DNA from: Neobacillus bataviensis
Lineage (GTDB): Bacteria; Bacillota; Bacilli; Bacillales_B; DSM-18226
DNA: 64,000 bases
Assembly: GCF_019969725.1 (NCBI RefSeq)
Contig: NZ_JAHXYW010000002.1
Location: 1-64,000, forward strand
Direction of reading: 5' to 3'
Shown: one piece after another, positions 53,638 to 62,919 of the stretch
How positions within the stretch are numbered: position 1 is the stretch's first letter
How the letters are laid out: each line of letters opens with the position of its first letter
Notes under the pieces: generated by a model
Told to the model about the DNA's origin: nothing
Database searches by the model: none
What the model saw: the letters and a program-made list of their open reading frames with translations, nothing else
Translations under genes and position numbers: made by a program

Positions 53638-54978
53638 ATGTTAAAGAAAAAAGTTACTACTTCCGTTCTTGCACTAACAATGGCAACCGGAATGCTGCTT
53701 ACTGGCTGCGGCGGCGGAGAAAAAGCTTCTTCTACAACCAAAAAAGCGGCAACTAAAACAGATGAACCTGTTACCCTCCAATTTTGGGATGAAAACGCTG
53801 GTCCAGCTCGTACCCCTGTATGGGAAGAAGTTATTAAGCGATTTGAAGCCAAGTACCCGGACATTGATATTGAGTATGTTGGTATTCCAAATGCTTCCGC
53901 AAAATCAAAATATGATGCAGCGATTGCAGCGGAAGATACGCCGGATATTGGTTCTATGCAAACAACTTGGCTTCCGGAATTCTCAATTCGTAAAGCATTG
54001 CTTCCACTAGATTCTTATTTTAATAAATCAGAAATCAGCAAGAAAATTAACAAAGGCGCAACAGACGTAAATAAGAAAATCACTCAAGATGGCAAGCTTT
54101 ATGGTATTCCTTATGCGCAAAACTTGGATTCATTATGGATTCGTACCGACTGGTTTGAAAAAGCTGGCGTCCAAGAGCCAAAAACATGGGACGAATTCTT
54201 TAATGTAGTTGAAAAAATGACGGATAAAGCAAATAACCGTTATGGCTTTACGATCCGCGGCGGAGCCGGTGCATCTTTCACGATTCAAAGAGCGATGTTT
54301 GCGTACAGTGGTTTAGACTTTTTTGATAAAAAAGGTAAAACCAACATAAATGATCCTAAACATGTGGAATTTGTTGAAAAGTATTTCTCTAACTATAACA
54401 AATTTACGCCTAAGAGTGACATTACCAATGGATATAAAGAAATGATTGCCGGCTTTGATACCGGAGTTGTAGCAATGGTACACCACAACCCAGGTTCTTT
54501 CGGTGAACATAGCAAAGCATTGCCAGCAGGTTCATTTAAATTGATTCCACTTCCACAAACAGATGATGGCAAATATGTTGCTGAGGGTGGAAATGCCGTT
54601 AACCTTGGTATTTTCAAATCTACAAAGCATGCTAAAGAAGCTTGGAAATTTGTAGAGTTTGTTAACTCTGCTGAAGCACAAAGCTACTGGAATGAACAAA
54701 CAGGTCAAATCCCTACTAATAAAGTTGTATTAGATGATGAATGGGTACAGAAAGCGCAGCACATTAAGGTTGCATTTGATGTATACAACGATCCTAAAAC
54801 AAAGATTTATATGCCTCCATTCTATTTACCAGATTACCGCTCCATTCTTGACGGTGTCGTAGATCCTGGTGTTCAGGCAGTCATGAGTGGAAAAATGACA
54901 GCAAAAGAATTCCTAGACCAATGGGCAAAAGCAATCGAAGACTCTAAAAAGAAATACGATGAAACATTTAAAAAGTAA
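53638..54978 (+). CDS. Sugar-binding lipoprotein (family 1 SBP), copy 2
   Basis: 446 aa. Lipobox LTGC (Cys23), linker rich in Lys/Thr, then a solute-binding protein body: VTLQFWDENAGPARTPVW, YPDIDIEYVGIP, YGIPYAQNLDSLWIR and AWKFVEFVNSAEAQSYW. Paralogue of the protein at 49296. It is in the operon with both permeases, so it is the main binding protein of this importer. A 10-bp stem at 54993-55021 follows the stop and probably protects the upstream message. Confidence 0.93.
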   Translation: MLKKKVTTSVLALTMATGMLLTGCGGGEKASSTTKKAATKTDEPVTLQFWDENAGPARTPVWEEVIKRFEAKYPDIDIEYVGIPNASAKSKYDAAIAAEDTPDIGSMQTTWLPEFSIRKALLPLDSYFNKSEISKKINKGATDVNKKITQDGKLYGIPYAQNLDSLWIRTDWFEKAGVQEPKTWDEFFNVVEKMTDKANNRYGFTIRGGAGASFTIQRAMFAYSGLDFFDKKGKTNINDPKHVEFVEKYFSNYNKFTPKSDITNGYKEMIAGFDTGVVAMVHHNPGSFGEHSKALPAGSFKLIPLPQTDDGKYVAEGGNAVNLGIFKSTKHAKEAWKFVEFVNSAEAQSYWNEQTGQIPTNKVVLDDEWVQKAQHIKVAFDVYNDPKTKIYMPPFYLPDYRSILDGVVDPGVQAVMSGKMTAKEFLDQWAKAIEDSKKKYDETFKK

Positions 54979-54992
54979 TTAAAGCTTCTTTT

Positions 54993-55021
54993 ACTGGGTG
55001 TTGATTTTATTAACACCCAGT
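54993..55021 (+). promoter_or_regulatory. Intercistronic stem-loop after the SBP gene
   Basis: ACTGGGTGTT (54993-55002) pairs perfectly with AACACCCAGT (55012-55021) and has no T tract. Such stems usually stabilise the binding-protein part of ABC operon messages and allow read-through. Confidence 0.65.
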
Positions 55022-55074
55022 TGTCCTATATGAGAAATAAAAATTAAGACATGTTTTAAAAAGGAGAATAAAGA

Positions 55075-56187
55075 ATGGGAATAACAACTGAACCAATCAA
55101 AACAGAAACAACGTTATTGATGGCAGAAAAAGCATGCCAAGCGTTAATGAATACATTCCGTGCTGAAGAATTACCTCCAGTAAATTGGTTTCATTATCAC
55201 CAAGGCGTATTTTTATATGGAATGTACCGAGTTTGGGAAGCAACAGGCAAAGAAGAGTACTTAAATTACATTCAGGCCTATTACGACCATCTAATCGATG
55301 AAGAAGGAAACGTTGTTTTCGAGAGAGATCAGCTCGACTCGACAATGGCAGGGATTCTGTTGTTTCCTTTATATGAAAAGACAAAGAATCCAAAATATAT
55401 GATTGCCGCAAAGAAATTAAGAAGTGCATTAGATACCATCAACAGAACATCTGAAAACGGCTTCTGGCACAAGGAAAAATACCCTTATCAAATGTGGCTG
55501 GATGGCTTATTTATGGGCGGACCATTCATGCTGCTGTACAGCAAGCATTTCCAGGAAGAAGAATTAGTACAGCACGTGTTGCTTCAAGAAAAGCTTATGC
55601 GCAAGCATATGACAGATCCTAAAACAGGCCTGCTTTTCCACGCGTGGGATGAGAAAAGAGTGCAGCCGTGGGCAGAGTCAGAAACAGGCTGTTCACCGGA
55701 CTTCTGGGGACGTTCCGTTGGCTGGTACGGTGCGGCACTCATTGATATGTTAGAAATTTTGGGCGAAAAGAACCGTGGTCAAGAGGCATGGATTCAATCC
55801 CTACAAAGCTTCATTCCTGCTATCGTAAATTTCCAGGATGAAAAAACTGGGCTTTGGTATAACGTTGTCGATAAAGGAGATCGTCCAGACAACTGGCTGG
55901 AATCATCATGTTCGGCACTATTCTTATATTTTATTGCCAAAGCCATTAAGCATGGGATTGTGGATGAGTCTTATCGTGAGGTTTGTCAGAAAGCCTATGC
56001 AGGATTATTAAAGCATATGGTGGAAACGGACGACAATTCCTTTACATTAAAAGGAATTGTGATCGGTACCTCTGCAGGCACATACGATTACTACGTATCT
56101 CGTCCGACGTCTGAAAATGACTTGCATGGCATGGGGGCATTTATCTTAGCAAGTATGGCTCTCTATGAACTGAATAACGAAAAATAA
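55075..56187 (+). CDS. Unsaturated rhamnogalacturonyl hydrolase, GH105 (YteR/YesR-like)
   Basis: 370 aa, (alpha/alpha)6 barrel enzyme. The catalytic Asp143 lies in QMWLDGLFMGGPFMLLYSK, the same position as Asp143 of B. subtilis YteR. CSPDFWGRSVGWYGAALIDML and GTYDYYVSRP complete the active site. No signal peptide, so it acts in the cytoplasm on imported disaccharides, releasing the unsaturated uronic acid that becomes 5-keto-4-deoxyuronate. AAGGAG precedes ATG. Same operon as the importer. Confidence 0.94.
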   Translation: MGITTEPIKTETTLLMAEKACQALMNTFRAEELPPVNWFHYHQGVFLYGMYRVWEATGKEEYLNYIQAYYDHLIDEEGNVVFERDQLDSTMAGILLFPLYEKTKNPKYMIAAKKLRSALDTINRTSENGFWHKEKYPYQMWLDGLFMGGPFMLLYSKHFQEEELVQHVLLQEKLMRKHMTDPKTGLLFHAWDEKRVQPWAESETGCSPDFWGRSVGWYGAALIDMLEILGEKNRGQEAWIQSLQSFIPAIVNFQDEKTGLWYNVVDKGDRPDNWLESSCSALFLYFIAKAIKHGIVDESYREVCQKAYAGLLKHMVETDDNSFTLKGIVIGTSAGTYDYYVSRPTSENDLHGMGAFILASMALYELNNEK

Positions 56188-56274
56188 TATTATCTTAGAA
56201 TAATATGATGAATAGGAGAGCTTCCATGGATATGGGAGCTTTCTATTCTATCTATTGGACAGGGGGTTCTTATT

Positions 56275-57396
56275 TTGACGGTAATTACAATAAAAATTGA
56301 TGGCTCACAGCCCCTCAAGCTTTCACCAACTAGGGCTTGGCGCACCTATTTAGGAGGAAAACTCATCGATGAGCTACATGGAATCGAGCAGCCACAGGAT
56401 AGTCATTTTCCTGAAGAATGGATGATGTCGATCATTTCAACGACTAGAAATGCCGACCGTGAACATATTCAAGAAGAAGGATTAAGCAATCTGGACCTGG
56501 CTGATAGAGATATTTCATTGAAAGAACTGGTCGAGAAAAATCCGGTTGAATTTCTAGGGAAACATCATGTAGCGCAATTCGGTAAGCAAACAGGAGTATT
56601 AGTGAAGTTAATCGATTCAGCTGAGCGGTTGATTATTCAGACCCACCCAGACAGGGAGAAGGCTCAGAAATTATTTAATTCCTTGTATGGAAAAACAGAA
56701 TGCTGGCACTTTGTCGGCGGCAGAGAAATAGATGGTGTACCACCGCATGTGTATATTGGCTTTAAACCGGGTGTAACAAGAGAACAATGGAAGGCTTTGT
56801 TTGATGAACAAGATGTCCAAGGTATGCTTGATTGTTTACACAAATATGAAGTGAAAGCTGGTGATACTTTCTTAATAGAAGCAGGTGTCCCGCATGCGAT
56901 TGGATCAGGCTGCTTATTGGTGGAGATTCAGGAGCCTTCAGATTATACCATCCGGATGGAGAAGAAATCACCTTCAGGCTTACCCATTGATGATTTCTTA
57001 ATCCATCAAGGCTTAGGCTTTGAGAAAATGTTTGATATTTTTAAGTACGACACGTATACACGGGAAGAAACGCTTGAAAAGTGGCAGGTAGCTCCAGAAA
57101 TATTAAGCGAGTCTGAGGGCAGTAAAGAAATCGAACTGATTGGCTATAAACGAACACCTTATTTTAGGATGACCCAGGTGGAAGTCCAGGATCAGCTGGA
57201 AGTTCAAGGGGACGGTGTTTTTTCCGGATTGTATATTCTTTCTGGTGATGCCGTCCTTATAACAGGCGAGGAACGTCTGCCTGTAAAAAAAGGGGCCCAG
57301 CTATTTATTCCAGCGCAAGTATCCAGTTTTATGATTAAAAACAATGGTAATGAAGCGGTGCAAGCCCTAAGGTTATTTGGGCCGCAGGGAATATAA
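56275..57396 (+). CDS. Type I phosphomannose isomerase-like cupin protein
   Basis: 373 aa. Zn-binding and catalytic segments of class I mannose-6-phosphate isomerases are present: LIIQTHPDREKAQKLF, ECWHFVGG, and GVPHAIGSGCLLVEIQEPSDYTIR. The C-terminal cupin half has FSGLYILSGDAVLITG and KKGAQLFIPAQ. It interconverts aldose and ketose phosphates; in this pectin locus the true substrate may not be mannose-6-phosphate. TTG start at 56275 with AGGGGG upstream. A weak hairpin lies between it and GH105. Confidence 0.82.
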   Translation: MTVITIKIDGSQPLKLSPTRAWRTYLGGKLIDELHGIEQPQDSHFPEEWMMSIISTTRNADREHIQEEGLSNLDLADRDISLKELVEKNPVEFLGKHHVAQFGKQTGVLVKLIDSAERLIIQTHPDREKAQKLFNSLYGKTECWHFVGGREIDGVPPHVYIGFKPGVTREQWKALFDEQDVQGMLDCLHKYEVKAGDTFLIEAGVPHAIGSGCLLVEIQEPSDYTIRMEKKSPSGLPIDDFLIHQGLGFEKMFDIFKYDTYTREETLEKWQVAPEILSESEGSKEIELIGYKRTPYFRMTQVEVQDQLEVQGDGVFSGLYILSGDAVLITGEERLPVKKGAQLFIPAQVSSFMIKNNGNEAVQALRLFGPQGI

Positions 57397-57402
57397 GAGT
57401 CA

Positions 57403-57443
57403 AACAGCAGCTAGATCATCATCTGGCTGCTGTTCGTATTTTT
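57403..57443 (+). terminator. Terminator of the sugar ABC/GH105 operon
   Basis: AACAGCAGC (57403-57411) pairs with GCTGCTGTT (57426-57434), followed by CGTATTTTTT. Confidence 0.85.
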
Positions 57444-57593
57444 TATGAATGGTTTACCCCATTATCCCTTTTAGCTTAATTCAGTAAATTTCCATATCGT
57501 AGAATAACAACTGCCTGCTAGATTTCTCGAAGAAATCTCGGAATTGCGTGAAAAGTCTAATTGACCATTAATTTTATAATATGATAAAATGCG

Positions 57594-57607
57594 GGAAAAC
57601 GGTTTCA
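57594..57607 (-). promoter_or_regulatory. LacI-type operator before the two-component system
   Basis: GGAAAACGGTTTCA; its complement contains GAAACCGTTTTC, the same 12-base core as at 47750 and 51765. A TTGACC (57561-57566) and ATAAAA (57584) promoter precedes it. Confidence 0.6.
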
Positions 57608-57659
57608 AAAGGTTTAATGAATATTTATTAATTTTATAACTACTAGGGGTCCTTCTATA

Positions 57660-59462
57660 ATGGATGCAAAGATAAATAACTTTATTCGCAAATATTTTTT
57701 CTATTCCTTTAAGTCGACCATAATGACTCTCTATTTACCTATCATTGTTATTTTTATTTTCATTACTGGATGGGTGTCTACTCAGCTGGCAACGGCTCAA
57801 ATTGAAGAGAATGCCTATAAAAATGTAAATGATACGATTTTCCAGACAAAGAATTACCTCGATAATATGCTATCAGATGTGTTTCAGCAATTCGTCTCTT
57901 TATCGAATGATCCAAGGATTCTATCATTAGTAGATAAGGAGAAATCAGAGATAAAGCCAGAGTCGTATGTAGAGATTGATAATAATCTGAAGTTTATTTA
58001 TTCAAGATACAATGTAATCCTTGACTCCGTTCTAGTGAATCTTAATCAAAATGATTTTTTACTTTATCATAGCAGCTATAATTCCAATCCAACGATAAAT
58101 TATAATGACTATTTTGCCAATTTTAACGGAAACAAGGAAGGCTTTTATTGGAGAAATATTCATTATGATCAGGAATTTAATCAAAATAATCGAGTCCTGT
58201 CGATTTTTAGATTACTGGAAAAGCAGCATTCACCAGCAAAAGGGATTGTATTATTTAATTTACGAGCAGAATTTTTTGAGCAAGTATTGAATAAATCATT
58301 AATCGGAGATAATGGATATCTGACTTTGATTAGTCCTGATGGAATCTATGAATCTAAAACAGTAAAAAAGGATTACAAATTGGATCCATCCACTCTTCAC
58401 TCTTTACAACATTTACAAAAGGAAAAGGGTAAATTCTCTTATGAAAATGCTGCTGGAGAAGATATGATTGTGATTTACGATACATTAAGTGCGAATAACT
58501 GGAAAATAGCCGCTGTTATTCCTCAAGATGAAATTTTAAAAAAAGTGAATTACATTAAAGACTTTACGATTTTATTAATTGTATTGATGATCATGGGTGC
58601 CACATTTCTCACCAACATTGTTGGAAAATATATTTCGAAGCCTTTTAATAAAATGGCCAAACAAATGGGAATGATTGATAAACAACATCTCGATTTTGAG
58701 TTTGAAATGTCTGGCCCGGAAGAAATGAAGATTCTTCATACAGGATTTAAAGAGTTAATTGTTCGGATCAATACCTTATTGGAACAGATTCGGTTAGAAC
58801 AAGAAGAGAAACGACAATTAGAATTTGCGATTATGCACGCCCAAATTAATCCACATTTTCTCTATAACACGATGTATTCGATTAAAGGATTGTGTGATAT
58901 GGGGCTGAATAAGGATGCAAGCCAAATGATAACTGCCCTTTCGAGTTTTTTTCGAATTGGAATTAGCAAAGGGAAGGAAATCATTTCTATTCGCGAAGAA
59001 ATGGAACATATTCAGCATTATCTGTTTATTCAGGAAATGCGCTACGGGGACGATTTTTCCTATGAAATAGCTGTGGATGAAGATATTTTATCCTATAATA
59101 TTATTAAACTTTCTTTACAGCCGCTGATTGAAAATGCGATCTATCACGGGGTGAAGCGAAAACGGGGATTGGGTAAAATTACCATAAAGGGATATCAGAG
59201 GGAGGATACGATCCATTTAGAGGTGATCGATAATGGTAATGGGATTGAATCGGATAAATTACAAGAAATTTTGCAAGAAATAGAAGCCTCTTACCAAGAG
59301 AAGAAGAAATACCTTGGTATTGGCTTAAAAAGTGTTAATGAACGGATTAAAATTCACTTCGGAAACAATTTTGGTCTTACGATTGCAAGTGAACCTGGCA
59401 GTGGAACTGTAGTTAGCATTACGATTCCCAAAACAAAAGGGGAGATTAATGAGCATGCATAA
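57660..59462 (+). CDS. YesM-type sensor histidine kinase
   Basis: 600 aa. Helix 1 (about 20-40, LPIIVIFIFITGWVSTQL), an extracellular sensor of about 240 residues, helix 2 (about 301-320, FTILLIVLMIMGATFL), a HAMP domain and the His_kinase domain with phospho-acceptor His399 in AQINPHFLYNTMYSI. The ATPase motifs are LQPLIENAIYHGVKR and YLGIGLKSVNERI. It is the kinase class that governs carbohydrate use in Firmicutes, usually with a binding protein or extracellular sugar as signal. It overlaps the regulator gene. Confidence 0.94.
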   Translation: MDAKINNFIRKYFFYSFKSTIMTLYLPIIVIFIFITGWVSTQLATAQIEENAYKNVNDTIFQTKNYLDNMLSDVFQQFVSLSNDPRILSLVDKEKSEIKPESYVEIDNNLKFIYSRYNVILDSVLVNLNQNDFLLYHSSYNSNPTINYNDYFANFNGNKEGFYWRNIHYDQEFNQNNRVLSIFRLLEKQHSPAKGIVLFNLRAEFFEQVLNKSLIGDNGYLTLISPDGIYESKTVKKDYKLDPSTLHSLQHLQKEKGKFSYENAAGEDMIVIYDTLSANNWKIAAVIPQDEILKKVNYIKDFTILLIVLMIMGATFLTNIVGKYISKPFNKMAKQMGMIDKQHLDFEFEMSGPEEMKILHTGFKELIVRINTLLEQIRLEQEEKRQLEFAIMHAQINPHFLYNTMYSIKGLCDMGLNKDASQMITALSSFFRIGISKGKEIISIREEMEHIQHYLFIQEMRYGDDFSYEIAVDEDILSYNIIKLSLQPLIENAIYHGVKRKRGLGKITIKGYQREDTIHLEVIDNGNGIESDKLQEILQEIEASYQEKKKYLGIGLKSVNERIKIHFGNNFGLTIASEPGSGTVVSITIPKTKGEINEHA

Positions 59463-61005
59463 AGTGATCGTTGTAGAAGATGATAGAATTATTCGCAGGG
59501 GCATATGTCAGTCCATTCCTTGGGAAGAACATGGTTTTGTGATTGCAGGCGAAGCAGGAGACGGTGAAATCGCACTGGAATTAATTGAAAAGGAACAGCC
59601 GCAGGTGGTCGTTTCCGATATCAATATGCCGTTCATGAGTGGTTTAGAAATGGCGAAACACATTAAAGAGAAAAGTCCAGATACGAGAATTATTTTTCTG
59701 ACAGGATATGAAGATTTTAAATATGCGCAAGAAGCGATCAAATTAAAAGCGTATGACTATCTCTTAAAGCCAGTGGATTCAGAATATTTGCTTAAAAAGG
59801 CAAAGGAAGCTGCTGCTGATTGGGAAAAGGAGACCGTAGTCGAAAAAAGAATGATAGAATCATTACCGTTGCTTCAACAGCAATTTTTTCAAAGGTTGAC
59901 CAAAGAGGATGAATCCCGGATTGATGTAGAGAAGGAACTATTCGAGCTGGGGGTCCAAATGGATGGGCCGTTTTTCGCAGTTATTCTTGTTAAGCATACG
60001 TCGATGTGGGATATGGACATTCATCTTTTACAAAAAAAGCTGAATTCAACGGTTTTTAATGAAATGAACAGTAGGGTGATGAAGGCAGATACAGATGAAT
60101 TAGCCGTCCTGCTTTCCCTTGAAAACGAAAATGATGCAAGAAAGGGGCAGTTGGCTCAAGAATTGTTCCATATACTCAGTCATCAAACAGAGGAGACCAT
60201 TACCATTACGTTTGGCAGGACATATCCTAATATGTTCGAAGTGGGAAAATCCTTTCTAGAAGCCAGGCTGGCTATGGATATGAGGCATATTATGGGAACC
60301 GGCCGAGTGTTTTCTCTAGATGAAACCGTTTCTACATGTGAACAAAAAGAAGATTACGTCAAAGAATTAGAATGGAAATTAGAAAATCAAATAAAATTAG
60401 GACTGCCTGATAAAGCTGATGACGTACTGAGCGAGTTAGGTAAAGCGATTGTCGAGAGAAAAACAGTTCCATTATCTGATTTAAAGGTTCTTGCGTTAAA
60501 ATTTAGTACAATGCTCTTTTTTGAAATTGAAAAATGGAAAAAGGAAGATACCAATAGCTTTAACGCATCCGATATTTATAAGGATATTATGGAATTGCGG
60601 ACGCTGACGGAAATGACCGAGATTCTGCATGGACTAATCGAGCAATGGTGGAATGCGATGTTTAAAAAGAAGGAAAAGAATTATTTAAGCCATGTCGACC
60701 AGGCGATCGAGTATATGAAGAACCATTTCCATGATAGTAGTTTAACCCTTCAAAAGGTAGCCGAGATCATTCATGTCAGCACCCCTTATTTAAGTAACCT
60801 CTTTAAATTGGAGAAAGGGTTTAATTTTGGAGATTACTTGTTGGAATTACGAATGAAGAAGGCGATGGAACTATTAGGCGGTGGAAATATAAAAACCTAT
60901 GAAGTTTGTGAAAAAGTAGGCTATAGCAACCCTCAATATTTTGGTATTTGTTTCAAAAAGTATACAAGCTTTACACCGGCTGAGTTTAAGAAAAAGTTTA
61001 AATAG
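59449..61005 (+). CDS. YesN-type response regulator, AraC-family output
   Basis: 518 aa. The receiver domain has phospho-acceptor Asp57 in VVVSDINMPFMSG and Lys in YDYLLKPVDSEYL. A long middle region (about 135-400) links to a C-terminal AraC HTH pair (about 415-518) with DSSLTLQKVAEIIHVSTPYLS and ICFKKYTSFTPAEFKK. It probably activates the pectin genes around it after phosphorylation by the overlapping kinase. A second ATG two codons in is an alternative start. Confidence 0.94.
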   Translation: MSMHKVIVVEDDRIIRRGICQSIPWEEHGFVIAGEAGDGEIALELIEKEQPQVVVSDINMPFMSGLEMAKHIKEKSPDTRIIFLTGYEDFKYAQEAIKLKAYDYLLKPVDSEYLLKKAKEAAADWEKETVVEKRMIESLPLLQQQFFQRLTKEDESRIDVEKELFELGVQMDGPFFAVILVKHTSMWDMDIHLLQKKLNSTVFNEMNSRVMKADTDELAVLLSLENENDARKGQLAQELFHILSHQTEETITITFGRTYPNMFEVGKSFLEARLAMDMRHIMGTGRVFSLDETVSTCEQKEDYVKELEWKLENQIKLGLPDKADDVLSELGKAIVERKTVPLSDLKVLALKFSTMLFFEIEKWKKEDTNSFNASDIYKDIMELRTLTEMTEILHGLIEQWWNAMFKKKEKNYLSHVDQAIEYMKNHFHDSSLTLQKVAEIIHVSTPYLSNLFKLEKGFNFGDYLLELRMKKAMELLGGGNIKTYEVCEKVGYSNPQYFGICFKKYTSFTPAEFKKKFK

Positions 61006-61027
61006 GCTGGAGCAATAGGATAAATAG

Positions 61028-61082
61028 ACATCCGAATGGAATCCACCTTGATAAGGAGGATTCCATCCGGATGTTTTTTTAT
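61028..61082 (+). terminator. Strong terminator after the yesN-like gene
   Basis: A stem of about 20 bp, ACATCCGAATGGAATCCACC pairing with the complement ending CCGGATGT around a GATA-centred loop, runs into a T tract. Confidence 0.95.
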
Positions 61083-61230
61083 TGTTGAAATTTTTAAGAT
61101 AATCGTTTGAGATTTTAAGGACTTTGCCTAGATGAATTGTAACCCCTTTCATTGCTTTATATAATCAACGTGTGAGTTGTTGTTAATCATGTAAATTTCC
61201 GAATCAGACACAATAGTGGGAGTGGAATTT

Positions 61231-61878
61231 ATGAATAAATATACTATTTTATCAAAAATTACGGATTGCGGTGTAGTCGCGGTTGTTCGAGCAGACTCCT
61301 CCGAAGAGGCCGTAAAAATCTCAGAAGCCTGTGTGAGCGGAGGGATATCCGGGATTGAAGTGACCTTTACAGTTAAAGGTGCCGATGATGTGATTAAAGA
61401 GTTAGCGTCTGTTTATCAAAATAATTCGGATGTCGTCATTGGGGCGGGCACCGTTCTTGATGCTGCCACTGCAAGGATTGCCATTTTAGCTGGGGCACAG
61501 TTCATTGTCAGTCCATGTTTTGATGCAGATACAGCTAAATTATGTAATCTCTATCAAATTCCCTATATGCCTGGCTGTATGACGATCACAGAAATAAAGC
61601 ACGCACTGGAATTTGGTTGTGACATTGTGAAGCTCTTCCCTGGAAGTGCCTATGGACCGGACTTTATCAAGGCAGTTAAAGGACCGCTTCCGCAGGCAAA
61701 TATTATGCCTACAGGCGGCGTGGACTTAGAGAATGTAGGTCAATGGATTAAAAATGGCTGTGCAGCTGTAGGCGTAGGCGGTAACTTATCTGCCCCAGCC
61801 AAAACAGGCCATTTTGAAAAAATTACGGAATACGCAAGAGAATACGTAAAAAAAGTCCAGATTGCTAGAGAGGCGTAA
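61231..61878 (+). CDS. kdgA: 2-keto-3-deoxy-6-phosphogluconate (KDPG) aldolase
   Basis: 215 aa TIM-barrel aldolase. It shows VVAVVRADSSEEAVKISEAC, the Glu in GIEVTFTVKGA, GAGTVLDAATARIAI and the Schiff-base Lys in CDIVKLFPGS, and the phosphate loop IMPTGGVDLENVGQW. It splits KDPG to pyruvate and glyceraldehyde-3-phosphate. ATG at 61231 is preferred, with GGGAG 8 bases upstream. Four bases before kdgK. Confidence 0.95.
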   Translation: MNKYTILSKITDCGVVAVVRADSSEEAVKISEACVSGGISGIEVTFTVKGADDVIKELASVYQNNSDVVIGAGTVLDAATARIAILAGAQFIVSPCFDADTAKLCNLYQIPYMPGCMTITEIKHALEFGCDIVKLFPGSAYGPDFIKAVKGPLPQANIMPTGGVDLENVGQWIKNGCAAVGVGGNLSAPAKTGHFEKITEYAREYVKKVQIAREA

Positions 61879-61881
61879 ACG

Positions 61882-62895
61882 ATGAAAAAGATTATTACTC
61901 TAGGGGAAATCATGCTTAGGTTCTCTACGAATATTGGGGAGAGGCTCTTTAAAGCAGATCAGGTTCAGATGCACTATGGCGGAGCCGAAGCAAATGTGGC
62001 CGTTTCATTAGCTCGTTTCGGACATCATGTTCAATTTGTCAGTAAGGTGCCAGAAAACATGCTCGGAATGGCTGTCGACAGACATTTGCAGGCAAATGGA
62101 GTCCAAACTGATTTTTTACTAAAGGGTGGAGAAAGGCTGGGAACCTATTATGTAGAGTCAGGGGTCGGCCCTAGAAGTGCCCAAGTAACCTATGACCGGA
62201 AATACTCTAGTTTTTCACAATTAACGATAGAAGAAATCGACTTTGATGAAATTTTTCAAGATGCTTCCCTTTTTCATGTTACCGGGATTACTGCTGCCCT
62301 TTCTCCAAGTTTGCGAGAGCTTGTTTTACACTCCTTGAAAAAAGCAAAGGAACATGGAGTTACCACAAGCTTTGATTTTAACTATCGCGCTAAATTATGG
62401 AGACAGGAAGAAGCTTCAGACACAATCAAGACATTCCTTCCATACGTGGATGGCTGCTTTTGCGGAGAACTCGATGCGATTTATTTATTAGGAATTGAAA
62501 AAGCGGCGCCAGCATTAGAAGGCAGAGCCAAGCTCAAATATTATTATCAAAAAATAAAACAATTGTACCCAAACATCCGATTTATGAGCTCTACTTTCCG
62601 TCAGGTCATTTCAGCCTCGACTAATACACTTCAAGGGAATTATTATCTCGATGGAGAGTTATACCAGTCAAAGGTTCATCAAATCGATCATATTGTAGAG
62701 CGGATTGGCGGCGGTGATGCCTTTGCTGCTGGAATCCTATATGGGATCGTTGAGGGAATGGCTCCCGAGGAGCTAGTAGAATTTGCCGCGGCTGCATCGG
62801 TATTGAAGCATACCGTACATGGAGACTGCAATATCTTCTCACCGAATGAGATAAAAGAATTTGCCAGCAATAAACCAGGGAAAATTGTTCGCTAA
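61882..62895 (+). CDS. kdgK: 2-keto-3-deoxygluconate kinase
   Basis: 337 aa PfkB-family sugar kinase. The first signature is MHYGGAEANVAVSLARFG, and the catalytic Asp lies in RIGGGDAFAAGILYG. TTSFDFNYRAKLW is also typical of KDG kinases. It phosphorylates KDG to KDPG for the aldolase before it. Confidence 0.95.
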   Translation: MKKIITLGEIMLRFSTNIGERLFKADQVQMHYGGAEANVAVSLARFGHHVQFVSKVPENMLGMAVDRHLQANGVQTDFLLKGGERLGTYYVESGVGPRSAQVTYDRKYSSFSQLTIEEIDFDEIFQDASLFHVTGITAALSPSLRELVLHSLKKAKEHGVTTSFDFNYRAKLWRQEEASDTIKTFLPYVDGCFCGELDAIYLLGIEKAAPALEGRAKLKYYYQKIKQLYPNIRFMSSTFRQVISASTNTLQGNYYLDGELYQSKVHQIDHIVERIGGGDAFAAGILYGIVEGMAPEELVEFAAAASVLKHTVHGDCNIFSPNEIKEFASNKPGKIVR

Positions 62896-62919
62896 CTATA
62901 TTGAAGGAGGGATTCCAAT

